Assembly: GCF_025200715.1 (NCBI RefSeq)
Contig: NZ_CP104143.1
Coordinates: 3,103,501 to 3,167,500 of the forward strand
DNA length: 64,000 nt
Reading direction: 5' to 3'
From: Rhizobium sullae
Lineage (GTDB): Bacteria; Pseudomonadota; Alphaproteobacteria; Rhizobiales; Rhizobiaceae
Shown: positions 53,305 to 64,000 of the stretch, piece after piece
Position numbering within the stretch: the first letter of the stretch is position 1
Layout: every line of letters starts with the position of its first letter
Made by a program: the position numbers and the translations under genes
The notes under the pieces: generated by a model
Told to the model about the DNA's origin: nothing
The model's database searches: none
What the model saw: only the letters and a program-made list of their open reading frames with translations

Positions 53305-54224
53305 CGAACACCGCCTCCCCCTCCAAGCGGCTGAAGACGCCGAACGACAGCCCGCTCAAGATCCTCTTTCTCGCGCCGCTCGGCCTGTGGCTGGCCGTTC
53401 TGTTCCTGTTGCCTCTCGCCTTTCTCTTGTGGATCGGTTTCTGGCGGGTCGAGAATTTCCAGGCCGTCCCTGCCTTCTCCTTCGGCAATTACGCAGAAAT
53501 CTTCGCGAGCTTCTTTTCGAAATCGCGCTATGGCCTGGCGCTCGTCCAGTCCCTCTGGGTGGCGATCACCACGGCGGCGGTTGCGACCATCCTCTCCTAC
53601 CTAGTGGCACTGTCGATCGCCTTCGCCGTGCCGGGCCGCTGGCAGCGGCTGGCGCTGCTGCTGGCCGTCGCACCGTTCTGGTCAAGCTACGTACTGCGCC
53701 TCTATTCTTGGCAGACCATCCTGTCACGCAACGGCGTGATCAATTCGGTGCTGAAACAGGTCGGGCTTTCCGACTACCGGATCGACATCATCTATACCCA
53801 GATCGCCACCCGCATCGGCCTCATTCATTATCTCGCGCCGATCCTGATCGTCATTCTCTATGTCAGCATCTTAGCCATCGACAAGGTGCTGATCGAGGCG
53901 GCGCGCGAATTGGGCTGCACGCGCTGGCAGGCCTTCACCCGCGTGATCCTGCCCTTGTCGCGTTTCGGGCTGATGACGGCGGCGAGCTTCGCCGTGATCG
54001 TCTCGCTCGGGGACGCGCTCTCTGGCAATCTGCTGGGCGGCGGCGCTGGTGCCTCGATCATCGGCAAGCTGCCCACCTATGCTTCGATGATCATGTCCGA
54101 CTATTCGAGCTCCACCAACCTACCGCGGACGTCGGCGCTCGCGACGATCCTGATCGCCGTCATGGTTCTTGCCCTGGCGTTCGGCTTCGTCGCCACCGAC
54201 CGTGCACACAGGAGGACCTCGTGA
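53301..54224 (+). CDS. PotB/PotH-type ABC transporter permease
   Basis: 307 residues with about six membrane helices (FLAPLGLWLAVLFLLPLAFLLWIGF, LWVAITTAAVATILSYLVALSIAFAV and others) and an EAA loop (IEAARELGCTRWQAFTRVILPL). ATG overlaps the ATPase stop. Forms the channel together with the next gene product. Confidence 0.92.
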   Translation: MTNTASPSKRLKTPNDSPLKILFLAPLGLWLAVLFLLPLAFLLWIGFWRVENFQAVPAFSFGNYAEIFASFFSKSRYGLALVQSLWVAITTAAVATILSYLVALSIAFAVPGRWQRLALLLAVAPFWSSYVLRLYSWQTILSRNGVINSVLKQVGLSDYRIDIIYTQIATRIGLIHYLAPILIVILYVSILAIDKVLIEAARELGCTRWQAFTRVILPLSRFGLMTAASFAVIVSLGDALSGNLLGGGAGASIIGKLPTYASMIMSDYSSSTNLPRTSALATILIAVMVLALAFGFVATDRAHRRTS

Positions 54225-55039
54225 TCTCCGCTCCTTACCGCCGCAACCCGTGGATCCTTGCCGGCGGCCTCTGGCTCGGCCTCGCCTATGCCTTTATGTT
54301 TCTGCCGCTGGTCGTGCTGGTGCTGTTCTCCTTCCAGAAGAACCGTTTCCCCGGCTTTCCGCTGCAGGGCTTCACGCTGCAATGGTATGACAAGCTGTTT
54401 TCCGACGGCACGCTGCTGAAGGCGCTCGGCAACACGATGGTGGTTTCGCCGGCGGCCGCGACAGTCGCGACGGTCATCGCCTTTTTCGCAGCCTACGCTT
54501 TCAACCGCTTCACCTTCCGCGGCAAGACGACGTTCCTGGCGCTGGTGACCCTGCCGATCCTCATTCCGCCGCTGATCCTCGGTGTTGGTTTCCTCGGCCT
54601 GCTCGCCCGGCTGCATCTGTCGGGAACGCTGTTCGCGGTCTTCCTGACCCACGTCGTGCTGATCACCGCACCGGCGCTCGCCATCATCCAGCTTCGGCTC
54701 GCCCAGATGCCGGCGGCGCTGGAAGAGGCAGCATGGGATCTCGGCGCGACCGAATGGCAGGCGGTCACCAAGGTGGTGCTGCCGTTTGCCCTGCCCGGCA
54801 TCTTCGGCGCCTGGCTGCTCGCCTTCACCTTCTCCTTCGACGAGTTCATCATCGCCTGGTTCGTCTCCGGGTTCCAACCGACCCTGCCAGTCGCCATCTA
54901 TTCCGTTCTCGTCGCCGCGATCGATCCGTCGCTGAACGCCATCGGCACGATCGTCTTCGGCATTTCCTGCCTCGTCCTCATCGGCCTCGAACTCGTGCTG
55001 CTGCCGCTTCTGGTCGGCAGGCCCGACAATCAAAGCTAG
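54221..55039 (+). CDS. PotC/PotI-type ABC transporter permease
   Basis: 272 residues starting with GTG at 54221 (GTGA overlap with the preceding stop, AGGAGG upstream). Membrane helices include LWLGLAYAFMFLPLVVLVLFSF and the EAA loop reads EEAAWDLGATEWQAVTKVVLPF. The frame is open far upstream but that region is the PotB-type gene in another frame. Only 9 nt separate it from the amidohydrolase gene. Confidence 0.92.
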   Translation: MISAPYRRNPWILAGGLWLGLAYAFMFLPLVVLVLFSFQKNRFPGFPLQGFTLQWYDKLFSDGTLLKALGNTMVVSPAAATVATVIAFFAAYAFNRFTFRGKTTFLALVTLPILIPPLILGVGFLGLLARLHLSGTLFAVFLTHVVLITAPALAIIQLRLAQMPAALEEAAWDLGATEWQAVTKVVLPFALPGIFGAWLLAFTFSFDEFIIAWFVSGFQPTLPVAIYSVLVAAIDPSLNAIGTIVFGISCLVLIGLELVLLPLLVGRPDNQS

Positions 55040-55048
55040 AGCATACGC

Positions 55049-56581
55049 ATGACGCTTCTCTTCAAGAATGCCACCATTCTCGCCATGGACAAGACCCATG
55101 GTACGACGCCGTTCTCAGGCGATCTGCTCGTTGAAGGCGACAGCATCGCGGCGGTCGATCGGGATCTCGCGGCTCCCGCAGACGCCCGGGTGGTCGACGC
55201 GACCGGCCGGTTGATCATGCCCGGCCTCATCAACGCCCATTTGCATTCCTCGGAGACTTTCTTCAAGGGGCGCTACCAGGGCACGCCGCTCGAAGTCTGG
55301 ATGCTCTATTCCTATCCCATCCTGATGAAAGGTCCGATTCCGAAACGGCTGCTGTATCTGCGCAGCCTGCTGACGGCGATGGAATCGCTGAAAGCCGGCG
55401 TCACGACGCTGGTCGACGACTTTTTCGATCCACCGGACTTTGACATCGCTCGCCTCACCCGCGTCTTCGATGCATATGATGACGCCGGCATCCGGGCCAA
55501 CATTTCCCACTGCGTCATCGACAGGCATGTCTTCGACACCATGCCCTATCTCCGAGAGATCATGCCCGCCGCGTTGCAGGATGAGGTCGATGGCCCCTCG
55601 ATCACCGTGGCCGATTACATGGCCTATTGCGCCGACGTCTTCGGCTCGCAGCACGGCCGCGCCGACCGGCTCGGCTTCATGGTCTCGGCCTCGGCCCCGC
55701 AGCGCTGCTCGGTGGAGATGATGCAGGCCTGCGTAAACTTGGCCCGGGACAAGGGCGTGCCCTATCACACGCATGTGCTGGAAACGAAGACGCAAGCGGT
55801 CACCGGGCCGGAATTCTACGGCAGAAGCTTGATCCGCTACATGAAGGATATTGGCGTGCTGACGGCCAATACCACCATCGCCCATTCGATCTGGGTTAGC
55901 GACGCAGACATGGCCATGATGAGAGAGGCCGGGTGCTCGGTCGCGCACAACGCCGTTTCCAACCTGAAGCTCGGTTCCGGCATCGCGCCCGTCCGCCGGC
56001 TGCTCGATGCCGGCGTGCATGTCGGGCTTGGAACCGACGGGCTCTCCAGCAACGACACCGCCCGCATCTTCGACGTGATGCGGTTCGCAGCCCTGCTTCA
56101 CGACATCGCCGCGCCCGATACAGAACGCTGGGTGACGGCGGCTGAGGTGCTCCGCTCCGCCACGATCGGCGGCGCTCGCACGGCGATGCTCGATGCCGTG
56201 ACCGGCTCGCTGGAAGTCGGCAAGCGCGCCGACCTGATCATGCTCGATATCACAGGCTACGACTACATGCCGATGAACCGGCTCGACCACCACCTCGTTT
56301 ATTGCGAGAACGGATCGAACATCCGTCTGGTGATGGTCAATGGTCAGGTCGTCGTCGAGGACAACAGGCTCACCACCATCGATGAGGCGGAGATTTTCGC
56401 GGAACTGCGCGAGCTTCTGCCGGCCTATCTGGCCGAGCATGAGGAACTTGAGCGGCTGAACGCCCGCTTCGAGCCCTACATGCGTGAAATGTATCGGCGC
56501 GCGACGATCCAGGACATCGGCATGAACCGCTACCAGGGCGATCTGCCGCTCTGGCCCGGCGTCAACCGCCGCGAAGGCTGA
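55049..56581 (+). CDS. Amidohydrolase / aminohydrolase (AtzB-TrzA-SsnA superfamily)
   Basis: 510 residues. Metal-dependent deaminase features are present: NAHLHSSE (first His pair), YHTHVLETK (His and Glu), TTIAHSIW (His) and LGTDGLSSND (metal/catalytic Asp), with the beta-sandwich at both ends (MPGLINAHLH start, GSLEVGKRADLIMLD end). Relatives deaminate or dechlorinate nitrogen heterocycles such as guanine, adenosine, triazines or cytosine derivatives. In an operon with a nucleoside-type transporter and thymidine phosphorylase, a nucleobase or nucleoside substrate is likely; the exact one is unknown. The next gene starts 3 nt after the stop. Confidence 0.87.
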   Translation: MTLLFKNATILAMDKTHGTTPFSGDLLVEGDSIAAVDRDLAAPADARVVDATGRLIMPGLINAHLHSSETFFKGRYQGTPLEVWMLYSYPILMKGPIPKRLLYLRSLLTAMESLKAGVTTLVDDFFDPPDFDIARLTRVFDAYDDAGIRANISHCVIDRHVFDTMPYLREIMPAALQDEVDGPSITVADYMAYCADVFGSQHGRADRLGFMVSASAPQRCSVEMMQACVNLARDKGVPYHTHVLETKTQAVTGPEFYGRSLIRYMKDIGVLTANTTIAHSIWVSDADMAMMREAGCSVAHNAVSNLKLGSGIAPVRRLLDAGVHVGLGTDGLSSNDTARIFDVMRFAALLHDIAAPDTERWVTAAEVLRSATIGGARTAMLDAVTGSLEVGKRADLIMLDITGYDYMPMNRLDHHLVYCENGSNIRLVMVNGQVVVEDNRLTTIDEAEIFAELRELLPAYLAEHEELERLNARFEPYMREMYRRATIQDIGMNRYQGDLPLWPGVNRREG

Positions 56582-56584
56582 GCG

Positions 56585-57925
56585 ATGTCGGTCTTTCTCC
56601 CCGCCCAGATCATCCGCGCCAAAAGGAACGGCAAGAGCCTTTCCGAAGCGGACATCCGCCGCTTCGTCGAGGGCATCGGCGCCGGCGAGGTCTCCGAGGC
56701 GCAGATCGCCGCTTTCACCATGGCCTGCTTCCTGAACGGCATGGCGCCGGAGGAGACTGCGGCACTGACGCTGGCGATGCGCGATTCCGGCGAGGTGATC
56801 GACTGGACCGGTGCCGGCATCGATCCTCGCACGATCATCGACAAACATTCGAGCGGCGGCACAGGTGACGAGAAGGTGAGCCTGATCCTCGCGCCGCTGG
56901 TCGCCTCCTGCGGCATCCACATGCCGATGATCTCGGCTCGCGGTCTGGGCCACACCGGTGGCGAGGTCGATCTCATGGAGGCGATACCGGGCGCCTCAAT
57001 TGCCCCCTCCACGCAAATGTTCCGCCAGGCGGTAATGGATGCCGGGGTCGCGATCATCGGCCCGACGACGAAGCTGGCCCCGGCCGATGCGGCGATCTAT
57101 TACGTTCGCGATGTCACCGCGACGGTGGAATCGATCCCGCTGATCACCGCCTCGATCCTCTCGAAGAAGCTCGCTTCGGGTGTTTCCGGCCTCGTCATGA
57201 GCGTCAACTATGGCTCCGGTGCCTTCATGCCGACCTATGCGGATGCCGACGAACTGGCTGGAAGCCTGATTTCGGTCGCGCGCCTCGCCGGCCTGCCCAT
57301 GGTGGCGCCGATCGTCGAGATGGACGAGGTGATGGGGGATGCGATCGGCAGCCGGTTGCAGCTGCGCGAGGCGATCGATTTTCTCGCCGGCCGCCGTCAG
57401 GAACCGCGTATGCGGGCGCTGGTGATGGATATTTCCGCCGAAATTCTCGTCATGGCCGGCCTTGCCGCTTCCACCGAAGAAGCGGCCGCCATGCTCGAGA
57501 AGCGGCTAGCACAGGGCTCTGCGCTCGAGCGTTTCAGCCGGATGGTGGCGGCGCTCGGCGGCCCGGCCGACCTCGTTGAGAACGCCGGCAGCTATTTTCC
57601 TCCGGCGCCGTTCGTGTCCCCTCTTCCCTCGCCCACTTCGGGTTTCGTCAGGAAGGTCGACGCCTATGCGGTCGGTCTTGCCATGGTCGGGCTCGGCGCC
57701 GGCCGGAAGATCGCCAGCGACGCGCTTGATCACGACGTCGGCCTGACCGGCATCGTGCACGTCGGCGACGTCGTTGAGAAAGGCGAGCCACTCTGCATCC
57801 TTCACTGCCGCTGCGAAGCCGCCGTAGCCACGGCGGCCGAGGCGATTTCCGCAGCCATCCTCATCGGCCGTCACCAGCCTGAACGCCGGCCGGTCGTTAC
57901 CGGCCGCCTGTCAACATCCGACTGA
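56585..57925 (+). CDS. deoA: Thymidine phosphorylase
   Basis: 446 residues, close to the 440 of E. coli DeoA. The family block KHSSGGTGDEKVSL lies at residues 87-100 (phosphate and nucleoside binding), followed by MISARGLGHTGGEVDLMEAIPG, and VSVNYGSGAFM-like and DAYAVGLAMVGLGAGR regions in the C-terminal domain. It splits thymidine or deoxyuridine with phosphate into the base and deoxyribose-1-phosphate. Its place between the transporter/deaminase genes and codA fits salvage and breakdown of imported pyrimidine nucleosides. Confidence 0.95.
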   Translation: MSVFLPAQIIRAKRNGKSLSEADIRRFVEGIGAGEVSEAQIAAFTMACFLNGMAPEETAALTLAMRDSGEVIDWTGAGIDPRTIIDKHSSGGTGDEKVSLILAPLVASCGIHMPMISARGLGHTGGEVDLMEAIPGASIAPSTQMFRQAVMDAGVAIIGPTTKLAPADAAIYYVRDVTATVESIPLITASILSKKLASGVSGLVMSVNYGSGAFMPTYADADELAGSLISVARLAGLPMVAPIVEMDEVMGDAIGSRLQLREAIDFLAGRRQEPRMRALVMDISAEILVMAGLAASTEEAAAMLEKRLAQGSALERFSRMVAALGGPADLVENAGSYFPPAPFVSPLPSPTSGFVRKVDAYAVGLAMVGLGAGRKIASDALDHDVGLTGIVHVGDVVEKGEPLCILHCRCEAAVATAAEAISAAILIGRHQPERRPVVTGRLSTSD

Positions 57926-57940
57926 AAGAATCGCCCCGCC

Positions 57941-58363
57941 ATGCCCTTTGCTCAATCCCACGCGATCACCGACATCTGTATTCTCGTCAAGGACACCCAG
58001 CGCTCGATCGATTTCTACGTCGGCAAGCTCGGTTTCGAACTCAATCGCCGCGCCGAGGGTTTTGCCGAGTTCAACGGCGCTGGCCTGACGCTCGCCTGCT
58101 GGGAGATCGACCACTTGAGCAAAAATACCGGGGTGCCTAACGCCAAGGCGGAAGGACCGCACAAGGCCTGCATCGCCGTGCGGGTACCCTCGCCGCAGGT
58201 GGTGGACGAGGCCTATGCAGAGCTGAAGGAAAAGGGCGTGCCTTTCTACAGCGAACCCAACGATTATGTCTGGAACGCCCGCGGCGCTTATTTTGCCGGT
58301 CCAGATGATGAGCTTTGGGAGATCTACGCCTGGAACGACGGCGGCTCGATGGGCAATTTCTGA
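57941..58363 (+). CDS. VOC-superfamily (glyoxalase/bleomycin-resistance-like) protein
   Basis: 140 residues: two beta-alpha-beta-beta-beta modules (ITDICILVKDTQRSIDFYVGKLGFEL ... KACIAVRVPSPQVVDEAYAELKEKGVPF) ending with PDDELWEIYAWNDGG, where the Glu before IYAW is a usual metal ligand. Metal-dependent isomerase, dioxygenase or simple binding roles are all possible. It is the last gene of the operon, 15 nt after deoA; a function in pyrimidine breakdown is inference. Confidence 0.85.
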   Translation: MPFAQSHAITDICILVKDTQRSIDFYVGKLGFELNRRAEGFAEFNGAGLTLACWEIDHLSKNTGVPNAKAEGPHKACIAVRVPSPQVVDEAYAELKEKGVPFYSEPNDYVWNARGAYFAGPDDELWEIYAWNDGGSMGNF

Positions 58364-58382
58364 GCCGCCGCCGTTCTCATCC

Positions 58383-59687
58383 TTACGTCGCTGAAGCCTC
58401 CACCGGCGCGTAGCGCCAGGGCTCGACGGTCGCCGGCCGGCCTTCGATCGAAAGGCTAGCCGTGCGGGGAGCCGTCTCGGCGATCACCTTGCCGCGACGA
58501 ACAACCGCAAGGCGGTTAGGCTTCATCCGCACAGCCTCGATCGCGTCGCGGGCTTCAAGCAGCACGAAATCGGCATTGCATCCGGGTTTTAGGCCATAGC
58601 CTTCGAGGCCGAAGACCTTGGCGGGATTTTCGGTGATCGCCGCAAAGCAGGCCTTCACAGCCTCACGGCCAGTCATATGACCGGTATGCACGGCCATGTG
58701 GGCAACTTCCAGCATATCGGCACTGCCGAACGAATACCAAGGGTCCATGCAGCTATCCTGGCCGAAGGCGACATTGACGCCCAACGCCATCAGTTCTGGC
58801 ACCCGCATCATGCCGCGCCGCTTCGGATAGGTGTCGTGGCGGCCTTGCAGGACGATGTTCGCAAGCGGGTTCGGCACGCAATGGATTTCCGCTTCGGCGA
58901 TCAGCGGCAGCAGCTTCGAGGCGTAATAATTGTCCATGGAATGCATGGAGGTGAGGTGCGAGCCGGCAACGCGACCCTTGAGGCCCAGGCGCTGGGTCTC
59001 GTAAGCGAGACTTTCGATGTGCCGTGACATCGGGTCGTCGGTCTCGTCGCAATGCAAGTCGACCATCAGGCCGCGCTCGGCCGCGAGTTCGCACAGTGCG
59101 TTCACCGACAGCCGCCCATCTTCCATGGTCCGCTCGAAATGCGGGATCCCGCCGACCACCTCGACCCCCATGTCGAGCGCGCGAACGAGGTTCTTCGACG
59201 CGGTCGGCAAGCGGAAGAAGCCGTCCTGCGGAAAGGCGACGAGCTGCAGGTCGAGATAGTCTTTCACGAGGTCGCGCACTTCGAGCAGGGACTCGACGCC
59301 CACCAGTCGGTCGTCGCAGACATCCACGTGGCTGCGGACCGCGAGCAGCCCCTGTGAAACGGCGAGGTCGCAATAGCGCAGCGCACGCTCGATAACCGCC
59401 TCTTTGGTGAGCAGCGGCTTCAGCTCGCCCCAGAGCTGGATGCCTTCAAGAAGCGTCCCGGAGCGATTGAGTCGCGGCGTGCCGAGCGATAGCGTCGCGT
59501 CCATGTGGAAATGGATATCGATGAAAGGTGCGGTGATAAGCTTGCCGCCGGCATCGATGACGCGGCCGGCCTCGGCGGTAATGCCTCTTTCGACGGCGAC
59601 GATCCTGCCGCCCGAGACGGCGATATCGATGCCGGTCCGGTCATCGGGAAGGTTGGCGTTCTTGACGAGAAGGTCGAAGGTCATCAT
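58383..59687 (-). CDS. codA: Cytosine deaminase
   Basis: 434 residues, similar to E. coli CodA over the full length. Metal ligands and catalytic residues are in place: His59 and His61 (IHFHMD), His212 and Glu215 (LHCDETDD), His244 (GSHLTSMHS) and Asp311 (FGQDSCMDPWY). Other matching blocks: SGTLLEGIQLW, THVDV-like RSHVDVCDD, LQLVAFPQDG, GGIPHFERT, NIVLQGRHDTYPKRRG. It converts cytosine to uracil and ammonia. Note that FGQDSCMDPW has Gln where E. coli has His beside the Asp. It is convergent with the deoA operon and divergent from the RutR-like gene; a RutR-like box lies 100 nt upstream. Confidence 0.92.
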   Translation of the reverse strand: MMTFDLLVKNANLPDDRTGIDIAVSGGRIVAVERGITAEAGRVIDAGGKLITAPFIDIHFHMDATLSLGTPRLNRSGTLLEGIQLWGELKPLLTKEAVIERALRYCDLAVSQGLLAVRSHVDVCDDRLVGVESLLEVRDLVKDYLDLQLVAFPQDGFFRLPTASKNLVRALDMGVEVVGGIPHFERTMEDGRLSVNALCELAAERGLMVDLHCDETDDPMSRHIESLAYETQRLGLKGRVAGSHLTSMHSMDNYYASKLLPLIAEAEIHCVPNPLANIVLQGRHDTYPKRRGMMRVPELMALGVNVAFGQDSCMDPWYSFGSADMLEVAHMAVHTGHMTGREAVKACFAAITENPAKVFGLEGYGLKPGCNADFVLLEARDAIEAVRMKPNRLAVVRRGKVIAETAPRTASLSIEGRPATVEPWRYAPVEASAT

Positions 59688-59786
59688 TCGGCTCCGGAGA
59701 TTGAGTTGGTGTCGCTCCCTAGATCGAGCGGATCGCCGATTGCCTTGCCGGACCGGTCGTTGTTATCCGCGCAAGCTAGAGGTAAC

Positions 59787-59802
59787 CTGACCAAGTCGTC
59801 AA
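59787..59802. promoter_or_regulatory. RutR-like operator between codA and the regulator gene
   Basis: Read on the minus strand the 16-mer is TTGACGACTTGGTCAG, matching TTGACCA-NN-TGGTCAA at 12 of 14 defined positions. It lies in the 164-nt divergent region, 50 nt before the regulator ATG and 100 nt before codA, so one site could control both. Confidence 0.65.
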
Positions 59803-59851
59803 TTTTTTTAATTGCTGCGGTCGGTTGAAAATCACGTAAGCGGCAAGAAGG

Positions 59852-60514
59852 ATGAGCCAGAGCATGCCCAAGAGCCGGACGGCTGACAAACTCGACGAGA
59901 AGATCCGCGCGCGCAACATGAGGATCATTCTCGACGTGGCGACCGACGTCTTCTCCCGCAAAGGTTTCGACGGTACCCGCATCGCCGAAATCGCGGAACT
60001 GGCCGGACTTCCGAAGGCCAACATCTATTACTATTTCGCCTCGAAGGAGGAGGTCTATTCCGCCATTATCGCGAACCTGATCGCAGGCTGGGACGACGCC
60101 CTGTCCAGCCTGCGTGCCGACCGGGAGCCCGCGGAAGCACTGCGCGACTACGTCAAGGTGAAGCTGGAATACACGCGGAACTATCCGCGCGAATCCCGGC
60201 TTTTTGCAAGTGAGATCATTCAGGGTGCTCGCTTTTTAAGCGAGAAGGATCGCGCTCATATGCGTCTGGCGACGGATAGGCACGCCGCGATTCTGGAGCA
60301 GTGGATGAGCGAGGGACGCATGGCAATCATCAACCCACGGCATTTCTTTATCATTCTGTGGGCTGCCACGCAGTTCTACAGCGATTTCGAGCCGCTCGCC
60401 TGCGACGCGTTGAACACCGGCAAACTTACACCCGCTGACTTCAACATCGCGGCCGACACAATTGTTCGCACCGTGCTAGCCGGAGTGATGCCGCCTAACC
60501 GACATACCGGGTAA
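59852..60514 (+). CDS. rutR: TetR-family regulator, RutR type
   Basis: 220 residues (216 if started at the ATG at 59864). N-terminal helix-turn-helix: ILDVATDVFSRKGFDGTRIAEIAELAGLPKANIYYYFASKEEVY. The ligand domain (KLEYTRNYPRESRLFASEIIQGARFLSEKDRAHM ... IINPRHFFIILWAATQFYSDFE) follows the RutR pattern, where the family's IWASTQHYADF block is clearly recognisable. RutR senses uracil/thymine and represses pyrimidine-use genes. Two RutR-type boxes in the locus agree. The ribosome site is unclear (AGAAGG abuts the first ATG). Confidence 0.85.
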   Translation: MSQSMPKSRTADKLDEKIRARNMRIILDVATDVFSRKGFDGTRIAEIAELAGLPKANIYYYFASKEEVYSAIIANLIAGWDDALSSLRADREPAEALRDYVKVKLEYTRNYPRESRLFASEIIQGARFLSEKDRAHMRLATDRHAAILEQWMSEGRMAIINPRHFFIILWAATQFYSDFEPLACDALNTGKLTPADFNIAADTIVRTVLAGVMPPNRHTG

Positions 60515-60540
60515 GACCCACCCAGCTATCGCGATGGGCA

Positions 60541-60575
60541 GAAAGAGCATTCTCGGGAGAATTGGCTTTCTTTCT
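60541..60575 (+). terminator. Possible terminator of the RutR-type gene
   Basis: GAAAG...ATTCTC (60541-60554) pairs with GAGAAT...CTTTC (60557-60570) with three mismatches in the middle of the stem, and is followed by TTTCT. It lies 26 nt after the regulator stop. Confidence 0.45.
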
Positions 60576-60673
60576 CCGTCGCCGCCTAGTCCCGCGGCGG
60601 TGAGAGGGAGATCTCGTCTTGTCTTCGTTCGCGCACAACCGCTTCCTCGGGAAAAGGGTGTGCTTTTTCACGC

Positions 60674-60702
60674 AAAAAGGGCTCCGAGTTTCCTCGAAGC
60701 CC
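60674..60702 (-). terminator. Terminator of the rRNA operon
   Basis: On the minus strand GGGCTTCGAG-GAAA-CTCGGAGCCC (one wobble pair) is followed by TTTTT, 21 nt beyond the 3' end of tRNA-fMet. This is a textbook intrinsic terminator closing the 23S-5S-tRNA transcript. Confidence 0.85.
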
Positions 60703-60722
60703 ATTGAATTGGTGGTCAATTT

Positions 60723-60799
<77 letters not shown>

Positions 60800-60911
60800 T
60801 TATATTTGTGTTCTTTGTTCAAAGCGGAACGGACCGCTTTGAGGGCGGCCCGTTTTGCTTGGCTTTGGGCCGTTAGTTTGGTGTTGAGAAGATTGTTAGT
60901 TGCGTTTTGCA

Positions 60912-61029
60912 GACCTGGCAGCGACCGACTCTCCCGCGTCTTGAGACGAAGTACCATGGGCGCTGGGGCGTTTCACGGCCGTGTTCGGAATGGGAACGGG
61001 TGCAGCCACCCCGCCATAACCACCAGGTC
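60912..61029 (-). rRNA. 5S ribosomal RNA
   Basis: About 118 nt on the minus strand, from GACCTGGTGG at 61029 to the complementary GCCAGGTC end at 60912, which close helix I. Contains the conserved CCGTTCCCATTCCGAACACGG-like block (loop B/helix III) and GGTACTTCGTCTCAAGACGCGGGAGAG-like region. Ends are estimated from pairing and may be off by a few bases. Confidence 0.93.
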
Positions 61030-61146
61030 AGCGAAGCGCAACTAATTGAGAAGCTGGTACAGGAGTGATTTGTCACTCGTGTTTTGTTTTGAACACGTAT
61101 CGATGGTCATCGGCGCCTTTGGCGCGTTGATGAGCATGGTCAATGA

Positions 61147-64000
<2,854 letters not shown>

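Noticed and set aside
55115..56953. Open frame of 612 codons on the minus strand
   Set aside because: Antisense to the amidohydrolase and deoA genes, which carry clear catalytic motifs; no family features in the antisense product.

Overview
The window looks like a chromosome or large-replicon segment of a Rhizobiaceae-type alphaproteobacterium (Rhizobium, Sinorhizobium or Agrobacterium relatives). Reasons: an rRNA operon end in the order 23S-5S-tRNA-fMet with an intervening sequence in helix 9 of 23S; many carbohydrate ABC transporters with UgpC/MalK-type ATPases; PrsDE-like type I secretion genes; GC-rich coding DNA with AT-rich promoters in the surface-glycan region. Genus is inference; no database search was possible.

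Layout. 1-2601: end of a peptide-type ABC operon (fused double ATPase, then binding protein). 2614-8900 (minus): sugar ABC operon (binding protein, two permeases, ATPase) ending in a fused Gfo/Idh/MocA-aldo/keto reductase, with a divergent AraC-type regulator at 8987-9898. 10347-20625: pectin-fragment catabolism: LacI regulator divergent from an operon with a GH88/GH105 unsaturated uronyl hydrolase, kduI, an unrecognised 827-residue protein and a second carbohydrate ABC transporter. 20825-21583: membrane protein with a degenerate GGDEF domain. 21600-25850: transposase debris, a frameshifted gene for a protein with a Cys-rich tail, a glycosyltransferase and an ABC exporter.

26292-50185: a large glycan and secretion cluster. 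On the minus strand lie a GH-A glycosidase, two pyruvyltransferase-family genes (one frameshifted), a GT2-GT4 fusion, an unknown protein, a GT4 and a MarR-type regulator. On the plus strand lie a type I secretion ABC protein, its HlyD-type adaptor, a small RTX protein, and six further glycan genes. An alpha/beta hydrolase closes the cluster. A 17-bp palindrome (ACTTCAA-N3-TTGAAGT type) occurs in front of four transcription starts in this region, including that of the MarR gene.

50822-60514: a nitrogen/pyrimidine scavenging locus. A PotFGHI-like ABC transporter, an amidohydrolase, thymidine phosphorylase (deoA) and a VOC protein form one operon. It is preceded by a near-perfect RutR operator and a sigma-54 promoter, matching the known control logic of the E. 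coli rut operon. Convergent cytosine deaminase (codA) and a RutR-like regulator share a second RutR-like operator. 60674-64000 (minus): tRNA-fMet, 5S and most of 23S rRNA.

Overall the segment is about importing and degrading plant and soil compounds (peptides, sugars, pectin fragments, pyrimidines), followed by building or modifying a secreted or surface glycan. Two genes (22132-22735 and 27424-28597) carry single-base frameshifts that may be real decay or sequencing errors.
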